DNA from: Casuarina equisetifolia
Taxonomy: Eukaryota; Streptophyta; Magnoliopsida; Fagales; Casuarinaceae
Length of the DNA stretch: 64,000 bases
Direction of reading: 5' to 3'
Assembly (NCBI GenBank): GCA_028551475.1
Contig: CM052355.1
Coordinates: 248,001 to 312,000 of the forward strand
Shown here: in pieces, positions 25,462 through 38,081 of the stretch
How positions within the stretch are numbered: position 1 is the first letter of the stretch
Layout of the letters: each line of letters starts with the position of its first letter
Notes under the pieces: model-generated
Seen by the model: the letters and a program-made list of their open reading frames with translations, nothing else
Told to the model about the DNA's origin: nothing
Databases searched by the model: none
Made by a program: the position numbers and the translations under genes

Positions 25462-28400
25462 TCATGCATCCAAATCTTTGTTTGACTTCCATACAGGGGC
25501 TTTTCGGACAACAGCATCAGTTGAGCCACCGTTCCCACTTTCCACATTCAGCAGTGCATCAGATTCACCTTCCACTATCTGGAATTATTCAGAACATAAA
25601 GGACAAGGTCTCATTAAGCAGCTGCTGTGAAAAGTCTAGGAAGCAAAGCATGTAGTATCATCAGACTTAGTCAAAAGAGAAAACAAATAGTTGCCAAAAC
25701 CTGAATTGATGGTGCTGCTACTTCGGCAGTTTTTTGCTGACTCTCACGTGTGCAAAAGTAGGAATATAGAACCATCCCAATTAGAGCAATAAAAATTCCT
25801 AGAATATTCCTCCAGCTAAATGGGTCATGAAGCAAGACATAACCAAATGCCAGTACGAGGCATGTCTTCAAATGCCCAAGAACCTGATAGGTTACGGGGG
25901 ATGTCTTTCCAATTACAAGAAATGTACTAAAATTTACAGAGACAGATATCAGGCAGGAGAGAATGATGAAAACCTGTGATAGAGAAAGTGAGTATATGAG
26001 AATAAATTCAAAGATATGGAGAAGAAGAAGAAGGAAAAAAAAAAGTTCTATTGCTACAGAAAATTTTCTATCTCACCAGTACTTGAGAAGTATATTTGAA
26101 AGCAAACACATTTTGATTAGTCAAAAATCCGTCCAAAAATGGGCCTGAGATCAACAAAGTGCCTGCTTGATATGGAGAAGACTGGTATAGAAGTTGGGTT
26201 GAAGAAACCTTAAAGTTCTTCTGGATGGTATTGGTCATCTGGAATGGACTAGTTAAGATATTTAACAAGATGAATACTGCAATTGTGTAAATGCAAGAAT
26301 ATTGCACAACAAAGGTTAAGAGACCATAAATCAATTCCTTTTCCCCAAAAGATTAAATTTTCTTTAATAAAACATAGCTTCGATTTTTAGTCAAGTGAAA
26401 TTCATTGAGGATACAATCTGAGCCACACATGTTGTAACAACTGCAAGGAGAGATAAGACAGAGCCCAGAGCATTGAGCTGCAAATCAGTGACTGTTGCAA
26501 TCCCAACACCCAGAAGGAGGATAATGAGTGAAAGCTGAATACTCCTACTGCAGTAATAATGAAAGTAAAGAAAGTATCAGTAAAGTCTTACATAGATAAA
26601 AAAATCACAAACCAATTTACTTCATAGCTTAAGGAACATAATTGCATGAATGTAGACTTAATAAAAGACAACTGCAGTAGAGGAGACAGTTTGAAGAATC
26701 CGTGCTCTAGTTATTCAAAGGCTAGACAAGAAGAGCTTGACAGATTGAGACAGATCAGAAACAGCAGCATTGTAATGTCTATAACAAGGCTAGGAATGCT
26801 GCTGCAACTAAGACTACAGGACAGATGGCCCCAGTAGTGTTTCCTAGCTGAGAGCAGCAAAAACCGGTCATTACCAAAAGCATCCTAATTCCGGTAGGAA
26901 AGCATTACAGCGATCACAAGTGAGTTGGGTAAAAGAAAAGACACAACAGACCATGATGCATGATGCTAGATAGCACTAAATGCTAAAGATGGATGAATAA
27001 ATACAGCAAATAGTTGGTGTTATGGATTGAAGACATGCACAGAAAATGAAAATTGTTTATAACACAAAGAATTACTTTTGGATGTAAATATACAGACAAT
27101 CCCAAGAAAATTGAATATCAATTGGACATAGGAGAGACCATCGAAAATTAGTAACAACTACCAATTATTTAAAAAATGTAAGATAACCATGACCTACTTA
27201 AAAACAAAATATGAGGCTCCAATGGTTTCCAACCCCATTCCTAGGGACACACAATCATAACAACAGAATGCCGCTATGGTTTGAGATGATGCTTGCAACT
27301 GAATCATTGAATTTTGGATAGTAACCTAAAAAGGTTTGACAATCTCAACGAAATGTGGCCAAGGAAGGGAAATCTAAAATTCAAGTGAAAACAGAGTAGC
27401 TGGCAGAGAATAATAGCAAACTTGACAATGCACTAGTTAATTATTACAGAAAAGTATGAGTATATCTGTTGTCAGAAACTTAGTCATAAAAGGGCCAAAG
27501 TGTTTCAAGAGAAACCTGAATTTCTTCCCCAGGAAAAGGGTCTCCAAGAAAACAGTACAAGGAATGATTGCCAACTTGGTCATCTGGATAGAGAAAAAAA
27601 GTACACTAGTTTCAGGATATTGGAAAAGAACAAAGGATTTGCAAATTAAAAGCCAAATGTGACAAAGGAAAAAAAATAATACCTGATAAAATCCAACAGA
27701 ATTGAAACCCAGGCTCAAATTCAAAAGTCCAATGGAGATCCCGTTTAGAATACCAAAGCCCATTACAGCTTTCCGATCAAAAGGTTTGTGTTCAAATAAT
27801 TTCATCTTTAGAGCCACGTGAAGAGAACAAAAAGTGACTAGAAGATGCCAGCTTGTCAAAGTAGTAGCTGCACAAATATGAAAGTAAACAAGATCCTATT
27901 AAACCTTAAAACGTCATGTAAGGTCCAGCAAAGAAAATATCATCATCCAAACTTCAATGATTTAGCCACAGAGAGTCAATCTTCCCAAACCTTCTTCAGG
28001 AAAAGACAATCTAATTGTGGGTTTTACATCGTAATTAGCAGAAGCCAAACAAATGCTGTGCTTCTAGCAAAAGTGTAGGCAGCCACATGTTTGTCTACGA
28101 ATCGGTCAGTACTGAGACATTTACTTGTTATTGACCCACGACTCCCCAGCTTTGGACTGATGTGGGCAGCGGGTTCTAGACCAGCAAAGCGATGACTTAA
28201 ATTCATCATTAAAGGAGATAAAAACCTAGAGAAAAAATCAAGACAACTCAAACCTGCAGTATTTACTGAGTAAGTCGATTCTACTTTAACAAGAAACAAC
28301 AAAAATGAACGTTTGTGTTTCTCATATTCCGAACAGATAGAAATTGTCACCCTCTTATGTCTTTCGATTGCAGAAGGGGGATTCCTAGGCACTCCATTTA

Positions 28401-29240
28401 TGAGAATAAGTATCTTCCATTCAATAATCTTGTTTGGACATATAGTGGAACTCAGTCAAGCTAATACGATATCATAAATATCAAAAAAGAAATAGTTGCA
28501 CTATGCCTCAAAAGCACGGAAACTCCAAAAATAACCTTTGCACACGATACATAACGCTTCTACCTTCTTTACCAAAGTGATGACTCCTATAGTTCAAAGA
28601 TCCTTAATATGGTCGAAGGGTTTGCACATCACCTTACTCGAAATGAACGCAACTCAAATGTTAGCATACCCTACTTTGATACCAGAACATCCCACATGAA
28701 TCAAATCTCCCCACCTCATTTTGCATAGAACTGAACACACAAGTCGGACAATCAGAAATTATATCTCAGTCTCCAAGATATAAATAATTGTTTATAAAAA
28801 TTCAATGGTGCTCTTGACTTCTTACCGTTACAGGTGGATGACTAATGGATTCCTCTTTGTAAGGACTAGAATGATAAATGTCTATACGACGAAACTGCTA
28901 GAAGAATGTTATACAACGCTGAAAGCTCTAATTCTACAGTTGCATCGGATGGTCCCCACCGTCACGGGATGAATATTTTTAACACAATTTGCAAAAACAT
29001 AGAGCTAAATACATTTGATCATAATCCATTAACGGTTATCAGTTTGCAAAGAATTGAAAGACCAACTATCTTTGGCCACAAAATTACCAGAGGAAGAAGC
29101 TGCAAAATGCAAAACATACCGAAACGGAAACCCAATGAGCTCATTAAAGCTTTGTTGCAGATCACGATGGACACTGATGAAACTACCGACAGAGTCAACG
29201 CCCCGACTGTTCCCAGCTGAAATCGCTCACCCTCACCCAT
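25462..29240 (-). CDS. UXT1: UDP-xylose transporter, UXT family (nucleotide-sugar transporter, DMT superfamily)
   Basis: Likely moves UDP-xylose into the Golgi lumen for cell-wall polysaccharide synthesis. Exons in order: 29120-29240, 27683-27867, 27516-27583, 26415-26547, 26077-26238, 25701-25973, 25462-25578. All are GT-AG and in frame, giving 352 aa, the family's usual size. About ten hydrophobic helices are visible. Family landmarks are SSVSIVICNKALMSSLGF near the N-terminus, TTLTSWHLLVTFCSLHVA, LNLSLGFNSVGFYQMTKLA, LTNTIQK-like MTNTIQKNFKVSSTQLLYQS, and NFSTFLVIGKTSPVTYQVLG with HLKTCLVLAFGYVLLHDPF. It is closer to UXT1-3 than to the UDP-galactose/rhamnose carriers, from memory, but the substrate is inferred from family only. 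The C-terminal ~40 residues are hydrophilic and variable. It is divergent from the reticulon-like gene, with 866 bp between start codons. Confidence 0.9.
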
Positions 29241-30106
29241 CTTTTTCTTTTCTGTTATAGCTTCAATTACTAAAAAACCATCCGTTTCCCCCCCTCAGAT
29301 TTCACTCTGACAAGCTCCAACAGACAAGGAACAAGACGCAGCCAGAAGCTTTAGATCTGAGGGATATGCGAGGAAAAGGAAGGCTTTTGATAAACTTTGT
29401 TAGGCAATCAATTTCTCACGTTGGCAACAAAAGTAAGGAGCTGGAGAATCTCTATGGAATGAGTTGGTGAAATTAACCAATTGGCGGTTCAAACAGGCAC
29501 AGCCTAACTAATCATCATTATATTCGGAACCCAAGCAGATGTCAAACAAATTCCAAATCTTGAAACTAATCTCTGGGCTTGGATCGAAGTGCCTGCGTCG
29601 TGGTTTTGGACTTTGCTGAATTTCCTTTCCAGGAGGGTGTGCTGACAGTTGGGTTTACAGGCTGAATAGGGGGACCAATCGGGCAATTGACGCGAAGAAA
29701 GCCATTGCCAGAGAGACAAAGACAAAACAAGCGCGTGTTCTGTACAACCGCGAGTGCCGAGAGTACAGTGTGTGGGTGTCGGTCTCCAGGATCACTCCTA
29801 TCCTACGTTGTCGTTTTGCTGCTACATGCATTAAAAAAAATCTTATTTTTAACTCAAAAATTTTATTCAAACAAGTACTCCCCCCTTTTTTCCTTTTTTT
29901 TTTTTTTTTTTTTTTCAGGATTGGACGTCACAGTAAACAGCGGGATTGAAGACTCCGAACTGGAACCTTCTCCGAGACAAGAAAAACTTTGCCGGCTTTC
30001 AATTGCCCAATTCCTAGAACAATTCCTCAGAAAAGTTCGGAACTTTCCTTTTCCGTTACCTTTGGAGGGAATTCCCATTCTCTGGGTTGTCTTGTTTCTC
30101 CGTGTT
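29241..30106. promoter_or_regulatory. Shared divergent promoter region of UXT and reticulon-like genes
   Basis: 866 bp between opposed start codons must hold both promoters and 5' UTRs. A poly-T run lies near 29886-29917. I see no clear TATA box for either gene. Whether the two genes are coregulated is unknown. Confidence 0.5.
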
Positions 30107-33100
30107 ATGGAAAACCCACAGGATTTATGTAACATAGAGGGTGATGGGGATGCAAGGACGGCTGCGGCCTGCACATCTTCAGGTAGCTCAGGAGGGTCAG
30201 GGTATCGATTGCTTGGTAGCCAAACCTCGGTCCACCAGTGTATGGGTGGAGGTAAAGGTAAGATTTCTCCGAGTAACTTCTCTCATATTTGAAGTTCAAT
30301 TTGCTTCCTTTATATTTGGGTTTCTATAATTAGAAACAATTGGGTGTCTTCTGACTGATAGTTCAGTTTTTCGGATTTTTGGCTGACTTCTAATGAAGTA
30401 TGCGATTGGGTGTTATCTGAAGCGGGCTTTCAGGGGAAGTAATTGTTGTTCTTGTGTCGGTATAGTCATTGATATCTTTCTTATTCGTATTTAGTATCTT
30501 CCCTTACATATCCTAGGAAACCTCTTTGCTGGGACAGGCACTAGTTGATGACTCTTAGCGTCCCATACATTTGTGTTTTATACATCTTTTTCGGGGTTTC
30601 GACTGAAAAAAGTGCAAAGTTGGCCATAATATCCCTCCGACTTTGACTTGTATCTCATGTAATTTGTTTGGGAAATCATGTCTTTCCTTAGTTTTTCATT
30701 AAGGATGAGTATGTTTTTTGCGAAAGAATTTTAGATAGTTCGGAAGTTTATACCTGTTCGGTACAATTCAGTGGAGCGATTTCGTGAATGGAGAAGGTAG
30801 TCCAGAATAGATGGCCTTGTTCATAGAATCTTTCCTTGGTTTTTTGTTTTGCAAAGGTTCCAAATTTCAACTCCAATATTTAGAATTATACGTTATGTTA
30901 GACCACTGGAATAAATGGATGAAACAAAAAGAGATGAATTATGTAAATTTAGCTAAAGAGGAGAGATCCTGATTTAGTTGATTATTGAAAGCAAGTGCAG
31001 TTTTCTGTGGCACTAGTGTCTTGTGATACCCAAAAATTAAGCAAGCAAGACTGGCTGAACTCAATAAGGAGGTGGAAATACTCATTATTTGAAGAAGTTA
31101 GATAAACAAATTTGACTTCTGGTTGTAGATGATATAGCAGGAGCAGTCACCATTTACATCTTCTCATAGAAATGGATTAGAAGTAGACCTCTTTTTGATG
31201 GCATGACTCACTGCCTATGTGATGGACTAGTTTTGGCTGAAGAGTAAGCTGTCTACTTTTGTTTCTTTTGTTGCTTCCTTCTATGCAAATTAAACTGCTG
31301 TTGGTTTTGTGCTTCTATCCATGGTATGGGTGAATTCTTTCGCTCTCTGATCGAAAGTTCCCATTTCCTTGGGCATAAATGGCTTTACTGTTTTGCTACA
31401 TTTCCATTCATTTGAATCCAAAAGTAGTTGGACTTGCAGTAAAGCACTTCCGTCATGTTGAAGTGGCCTAAGCTGAGAGGAGAATTAACCCCTTATTTAG
31501 TGTTCACTTGATGGATTACATATCTTTTGCCTCCCCAACTTGTTATTCTTTTGGGCTCTCTCTTTTATCATTTAGCTCTGACCTTGCTTCATCCCTTTGT
31601 CTCTCTTCCTCTTGCCGGTTCTATCTGTTTGATTTTGGGATCTACTTAATATCTGCATTACAACTTTTGTGGAGCATTTACAATGTTAGTTACCCTTTTT
31701 TCTTCTGGACAATTGCTACTGGGCACAAATTATGTTATAAGATAATTTTAAGGCAGTCTTGTCATAAAAAATGTCACAAATTTTCAGCATTCTTGTCATG
31801 GAAATTTTCATAAATTTATAGTTGGTAATCTACTTATTTTGTCTTTCTTTTAGCTGCTGATATTCTATTGTGGAAGCGGCGGAATGTTTCTTTTGGCATC
31901 ATTGTTGTTGCCACAGCTGCTTGGCTCGTGTTTGAGTGGTCTGGGTTATCATTCTTGTCAATTTGTTCAGATGTATTGCTGATTTTAGTTGTACTATTGT
32001 TTCTTCGTGCAAACTATGCTGTTTTCAGAAACAGGTAATGAGTAATCTATCCTGGGTCTGCATATTGAATACATGTTTCGGCTATTGAAAAACTGACATG
32101 ATGCTCATTGCAAGAACTGTTTCTGTTCTTGAACAGACAATTGCCGACATTACCAGAGCTAGTATTGTCGGAGGAAATGGTAAATAACGCTGCAGCATCA
32201 TTTCGTGTTAAAATCAATAATGTGCTGCTTGTGGCTCATGATATCACCCTTGGCAAGGATTTTAGATTTTTTTTCAAGGTCAGTCTACACTAACAACATG
32301 GTTATTCAAATATGCTGAGTGTTGCAATCCTAGTGGGACTAATATAGGACAATCGTGATTTACAGATAGAAAAGTATGCTTCTATTGTAGGAATGGGAAT
32401 CAATTAAGTGTGTTGGAATCCATGATTTATCCCACTGCAACTACAGAAATTCTTTTTCAATTCTACCATGTCTCTGTAGCTGATTGATTTAAGAAATCCT
32501 CTAATATGCTAGTGTGCTTTCCAGGTGGTTGTCTGTCTATGGCTGTTGTCTGTCGTTGGTGGCTTCTTCTCCTTCTTCACACTAGCATATATTGGTATGC
32601 ACGATCATCCTTCGTCTGTAAAACTATTTTTGTGTAGCAATTTTTCAGAATTGCGAACTCTTTGTTCATGCATGTATTTTTACTTTCTTTTTTACCAAAC
32701 ATTTTCCTAGCTAAGTCATTGTGGTTATATTATCACATAATTTGTATGCAAACTGTGCACCTATACGTGTATATTGTCACATTATTTGTCTCCTTTGTGA
32801 CACTGAAAAATTCTTTGTTTTGTTTCCCACCATCCCCATCTTTTTCTCTTGTCTTGGCTTGAAGAATAAGCTCTAAAATCTTTATTTGCACTGAATCTGG
32901 CTTCTATTTATCCGTATGGGGATTGGGATCCCATTTAACTAAGTAAACTCTCTTTTTCTCATTCAATTGCACTGAAGTGTGTTGCTCGTTTGCGCATGAA
33001 GGGAGGAGGTTGAGAGCTTTCTTGGGCATAATCGCTAGTACTAATTTTCTTCTCTTCTTTTCTTTTGGGGGGAAGGGGGAGACTTTTGATGCTTCACTCA

Positions 33101-33297
33101 TACTTTCCTCTCTAATTTGATTGGTAACAGGGACTATAATATCGATAACAGTTCCTGCTTTGTACGGCAAATATGAAAAGCATGTGGATAGGTATTGCGG
33201 AATGATCCACCGACAATTTTCAAAGCATTATAAAATAGTGGATGAAAGCGTTATTGGCAGACTCCCACATAGTTTATCAAAGGACAAGGAGTCATAG
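30107..33297 (+). CDS. Reticulon-like protein (RTNLB)
   Basis: An ER-membrane-shaping protein. Exons: 30107-30257, 31854-32034, 32137-32278, 32525-32594, 33131-33297. All are GT-AG and in frame, giving 236 aa. The N-terminal ~50 residues are Ser/Gly-rich and disordered. The reticulon homology domain begins [20 protein letters not shown], a landmark shared by plant reticulons. It has two long hydrophobic hairpins: about residues 65-105, then [20 protein letters not shown] (about residues 158-177) with the next exon's [19 protein letters not shown]. The loop between holds [19 protein letters not shown]. The C-terminus (...LSKDKES) lacks a clear dilysine signal. Compared with Arabidopsis it fits the short RTNLB group near At3g10915, but I cannot give an exact paralogue number. 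The first intron is long (~1.6 kb). Confidence 0.9.
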
Positions 33298-34199
33298 TCT
33301 TGATGTTTTGGTTGTAGTCATAATGTTTCCACTATACTGTTCAAAAACTCTCAGAGAATATCTTGAACCTCAGTTGCTTACGGGTTTTTTTCTTGTTTAA
33401 CTCCCTGCCTCCTTTTCATGGAGTTTCAGATGTTGTTCTGTATGTTACACCGGAATGAAATCCCTGGACTTTGTACTGCTGTCTTTCTTTAGAATTTAGG
33501 AGGAGAAACAACAATGTCCACGAGTAAAACTGTTGATTCTTGGAGTTTCGGTGGCAGCAGAGTGAGAAAAGCTTACGTATTCATCACCGAGTAAAACTGA
33601 TTGTTGGCTGTTATAAATCCTATGGCCTCTTTTCTCTGTAGTAACTCGGCCAATGTTACTTTTTCATTCAAGATAAAATAGTCCTTCTGTTTATCAATTT
33701 TTTCATGATAGCCTATAAGTGTGATATCAATTTCTATATAGTGGAAAATGTATACAGTTCAACCATTTTGACTCTGACATTCTACTACTCTCTCGGATCT
33801 TCTATAGCTGTATGCATTTATGCTTGTTTCCCCAGAATCCCGAGGACCTTAGATCAAATGTCGTAAATTGACTCCTACAGGTTAAATTAAAGATGGCACT
33901 GAACTTTCAGAATTGAATCTGCACTGAAACTGCAGAAGAGAACGTACACAGTAACACCTACATGAGAGAATAGAAAGCTTGCTTTATCACGGCTAGATGC
34001 ACAAAGCAGGGGGAAGTCGCATTGAAACAGGTTTCGCCTACAAGGACAGAGATACTGGTATATTACATAATCCACGTTACCAAAGAACAGTCACCATCCC
34101 TCATGTTAATGGTACTTAGACTTTTAATAACCTAAGATTTTAAAGTTTTATGTATAATAGTTCCAAACAATGCCACCATTACGTCAAATCGCAGCATTA
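33298..34199. other. 3' region of the reticulon-like gene and left end of a segmental duplication
   Basis: The first ~500 bases fit the reticulon 3' UTR and spacer. From about 33885 the sequence matches 39900-40239, the 3' flank of the macro-domain gene, in the same orientation, marking the left end of the duplicated unit. Confidence 0.6.
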
Positions 34200-34263
34200 C
34201 TAATCTCTTGGTGCTTCATTTGCCTTTCAACCACACATTGTAGTTGTCCGGTGAGAACAGAAC

Positions 34264-34468
34264 TATAAGAAAATAAGAAACTGTGAGGGAGCATGAAGGG
34301 TTTCTCTATTGCTGTGATAATTTACAAGTATGCTTGCATTACATATATAGGGAGCAAGACCTAAACTAATAAGGAAAGCCAAAATATGTACAATAATTAC
34401 AAGGATATTAAGCCTAAATTGTGGGCTTAATATGACAGCAAGTTTGGTGAGATAGTTGTGTGTTAACA
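34264..34468 (-). repeat. 3' LTR of the copia element
   Basis: On the element strand the LTR starts TGTTAACACACAAC directly after the purine tract GAGGGGAG at about 34469-34476. Its far end is uncertain because the last bases resemble the host exon. No second copy is found in the window. Confidence 0.65.
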
Positions 34469-37400
34469 CTCCCCTCAAGCCAGAGATTTGAACAAGTCAA
34501 ATACTCCGAGCTTGGAGAGAAGGTGTCAATGCTGTTTACTGCAAAGTGCCTTTGTCAATAAATCTGCAGGTTGTTCTTTTGTGGAAATATGTCTTGTAGT
34601 AATGATTCCTTGTTGAAGCTTTTCTCAGACATAATGACATTCGACTTCATTTTGCTTAGTACGCTCATGAAAAATGGGATTAGCTGCGATCTTCTACGCA
34701 ACTTCATTGTCACAATGTAGTAGTACAGGATGCTTCATGAAAAAATTGAAATCCTTAAGTAATCCAATGATCCAAACTATTTCACAAGTGGTGACCTGCA
34801 TGGCTCGATATTCTGCTTCTGCGGAAGATAATGAGACAGTTGGTTGTTTCTTGGACCGCCATGATATCAAAGAATTGCCCAACATAATACAGAATCTGGT
34901 GGTGGATCGTTTTGTCATAGGACATGTGCTGTAGTCAGAGTCACAATAAGCACGCAGCTCAAACTGAGATGAGGATGGAAACATGAGACCAAGCCCTAGG
35001 CAACTCTTGAGGTATCTAATGACTTTTAAAGCAGCCTCCATGTGGGATTGTTTCGGATCATACATAAATTGACTAAGAAGCTGGACCGGGAAAGTAATAT
35101 CAGATCTGGTGAGTGTCAGGTAAATCAATCTGCCAACAAGTTGCTGATATACTGATGGATCAACAAGAGGTGGATCGTCTAACTTTTCTTCAGAACTCGT
35201 ATCATACTTAATGCTTGTGAATTTCTTATTTTGTTCCATAGGAATCAAGGATGGCTTGGATCCCACAAGGCCTGCTTCAGAAATCAATTCTAGTGCGTAT
35301 TTTCGTTGACTTAATGCTATGCCATCTGGAGATTGAGCAATTTCAAGACCCAAGAAAAATTTGGATGGACCAAGGTCTTTCATCAAGAAAGTAGCATGCA
35401 GATATTGTTTGAGATCTGAGATTGCCTCTTGACTATTTCCTGTAATCAAGATGTCGTCAACATAAATAAGTAAGGCTACAAAGGAAGTACCTCTCCTTTT
35501 GGTGAACAAGGAGTAGTCATGGTAGGATTGTGTGAAACCATGGGCAAGTAAGGCTTTAGTAAATTTTGCATTCCATTACCTAGAAGCTTGCTTCAACCCA
35601 TAGAGAGATTTCTGCAATCTACAAACAAGAACCTCCCCCTGATTGCGAAATCCGGGGGGAAGCTGCATATAAACTTCTTTAGAAAGATCATCATGGAGAA
35701 AGGCATTTTGGACATCCATCTGATAAAGTGGCCAATGATGAACAACAACAATAGTAAGAATGAGACGGACAGTGACATGCTTCCCTGTAGGAGAGAAGGT
35801 GTTTTGAAAGTCAATCCCTTCACGCTGACTAAAACCTTTAGCGACTAGGCGAACTTTGTAATAATCAATGGAACCATCGACATGGTACTTGATCTTGTAG
35901 ACCCATTTACATCCAATAGGACATCGACCAGGAGGCAAAGGAACCACATCCCAAGTATGGTTTGCCTCAAAGGCAGTAAGCTCAGCATCCATGGCAGCAA
36001 CCCAATGAGGGTTAGTAACAGCTTCATGGTAGTAGGAAGGTTCTTGGGTGGCAGAGATGGATGCAATAAAGTGTTGATAAGGAGGGTGACAATTGTGGAA
36101 GGAAACATAGTTGGAGATGGGATATAAAGAGGTGCATGAAGAGTTAGGGAGGGTAGGACATAGATAGTCTGAGGTCCAAATGGGAGCGTGGGTAGAACAG
36201 GTAGAGCGGCGAAGAGAAGGCTCAGAAGGAACAAGGGGTAGGGAAATATGAGGGTCGGTAGCGGGGATGGTGGAGGAATGAGGGGTGGAGTCAGTAAGTA
36301 GTCACTCGGGAGGGGAAACTAGAGGAGAGGGATAATCGAGAAAATCATGTAGGTCAACGAGTAAGGAGGATGAGGTATAAGTATCAGGATAGGAAAGAAT
36401 CAGAGGCATCGGGGCCGACAAGTTGTCCGTAGTGGGCAAAGAAGCAGAAGAAGAACGAGAAGAAAAAGAGAATGGGAAGACCGTTTCTTGAAAAATAACA
36501 TCACGACTAACAAAGAAATGACGTGTAGAAGGATTATACAAATGGTAACCTTTCTGAGAGGAGGGGTAACCCATGAAAATGCAAGGAGTGGCACGAAAGC
36601 TAAATTTGTCACGAACACCTAAGGTGGTAGCATAACAACAGCAACCAAAAACACGAAGATGATCAAGGATAGGAGGTTTGCCAAAAATTTTTTCAAAAGA
36701 GCTAAAATCATAAAGAGAGGAAGAATGGAGACGGTTGATAAGGTAAATGGCAGTGAGGAGGCATTTGCCCCAAAAAGAAGGAGGGATGTGAGCTTGAAAC
36801 ATCAAGGCTCGAGCAACATCTAATAGATGTTGATGTTTGCGTTCAACAACTCCGTTTTGCTGGGGAATGTGGACGCAAGAGGATTCATGCAAGATGCCAA
36901 GTTGAGAGAGGAAAGAGTGACATTCAGAGGAGAAAAATTCAGCACCGTTGTCAGAATGAATGCGTCGAACAAGAGAGCCAAACTGGGTTTGGACAAGTGA
37001 GAGAAAGTATTGAATTTTAAAAAAAAAACTTGACTTTTAAATTTAAGAAGAAATGTCCAAGTAGCGTGAGAAAAATCGTCCATAATGGTAAGAAAGTATC
37101 TAGCACCATCGTGGGTAGGAGTCCGATGAGGACCCCAAACATTCATATGTACCAACTCGAAAATGGAACAAGTGGTACTATGATGGGTGGGGAAAGGTTG
37201 GTGTGTTTGTTTGGCGAGGGGACACACAATGCAGGTGAAAGAAGGAGGACAAGTAATGGAGCGACCAGAAGAAGAGTTTTCAAAGAAGAATGACCTAATT
37301 GTTTATGTAAAAGCTCATAAGAAATATTATTGATAGAAATGAAATTACAATCCGAAGGTTGAGTTGGAGTACAAAAATGAGTTTGAATGGAAGCTAAATA

Positions 37401-37935
37401 ATTAGAAAAAACAGAATGAAAATAAGCAGGAAAATCAAAATAAAGATAGTAGAGTCCACGGTCAGCCTTGCCGAGCCCGATCAGAGCCCCAGTCGTACGA
37501 TCCTGAAAAACACAGAATTGGTTGAAGAAAAAAGCCACACAATTATTGTCATTGGTTAGTTTTTGAACAGAAAACAAATTATGCTGGAAACGAGGAGCAT
37601 AGAGAACATTATTGAAGTGAAGTTTAGGACAAAGGCAATAATGGCCAATGTGGGTGACAAGACTAAGTGTTTTATCAGGTAATGTGATGTTAATAGGTGC
37701 AACACATGGAGAAACGGAATCAAGAACATGGAATTTGCATGTAATGTGGTTAGTGGCCCCTGAGTCGATAATCCAAGAAGATGAAATTGGTGAACAAGAA
37801 GAAGTCGTGCCTGTGAATGGATCAAAGGGACCCATCTGATTGATTTGGTATCGGAGCTGGCCCTGTGTCCTGCCTACCTTGGTGTGGTCCTTCTAGACTG
37901 GTCCCACCTCTCACCGTGCCCAACGTGAAACTATA
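34264..37935 (-). mobile_element. Ty1/copia LTR retrotransposon, incomplete
   Basis: Parts in copia order on the minus strand: a protease box (SWIIDSGATNHIT) and gag-pre-integrase near 37140-37835, integrase core near 36300-37250, then reverse transcriptase (WKSKKQP-type RNase H and YVDDILITGN active site) near 34690-36000, followed by a polypurine tract and a 3' LTR of about 205-215 bp (34264-34468). Integrase before reverse transcriptase is the Ty1/copia order. Most of gag and the 5' LTR are not seen. The element is broken in several places and looks older than the chromovirus at the left edge. It sits inside the macro-domain pseudogene. Confidence 0.88.
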
Positions 37936-37941
37936 GAGGAG

Positions 37942-38081
37942 TGTTGGAGGATTAAAATATCCAGTCCCACATTGGGTAAGGCGACAAGAGAGCTTGACCT
38001 TATAAACTTCCGTTAGCAACTCACTATTGCACAGTTTTGTGTTTTAGTTGGGCCCTTCAATTTTTAATATGGTATCAAAGC
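37942..38081 (+). repeat. LTR-like fragment with primer-binding site, opposite orientation to the copia element
   Basis: Starts TGTTGGAGGATTAAAATATC, a common plant LTR beginning, and is followed at 38070-38081 by TGGTATCAAAGC, close to the initiator-Met primer site. It is ~128 bp plus the primer site. It may be a leftover LTR of a second element inserted head to head with the copia element. Family unknown. Confidence 0.4.

Noticed and set aside
37845-37865. Plus-strand TGGTATCGGAGCTGG that looks like a second primer-binding site
   Set aside because: On the minus strand the region reads as part of the copia gag-protease linker (PAPIPNQS...), so the match is probably chance.
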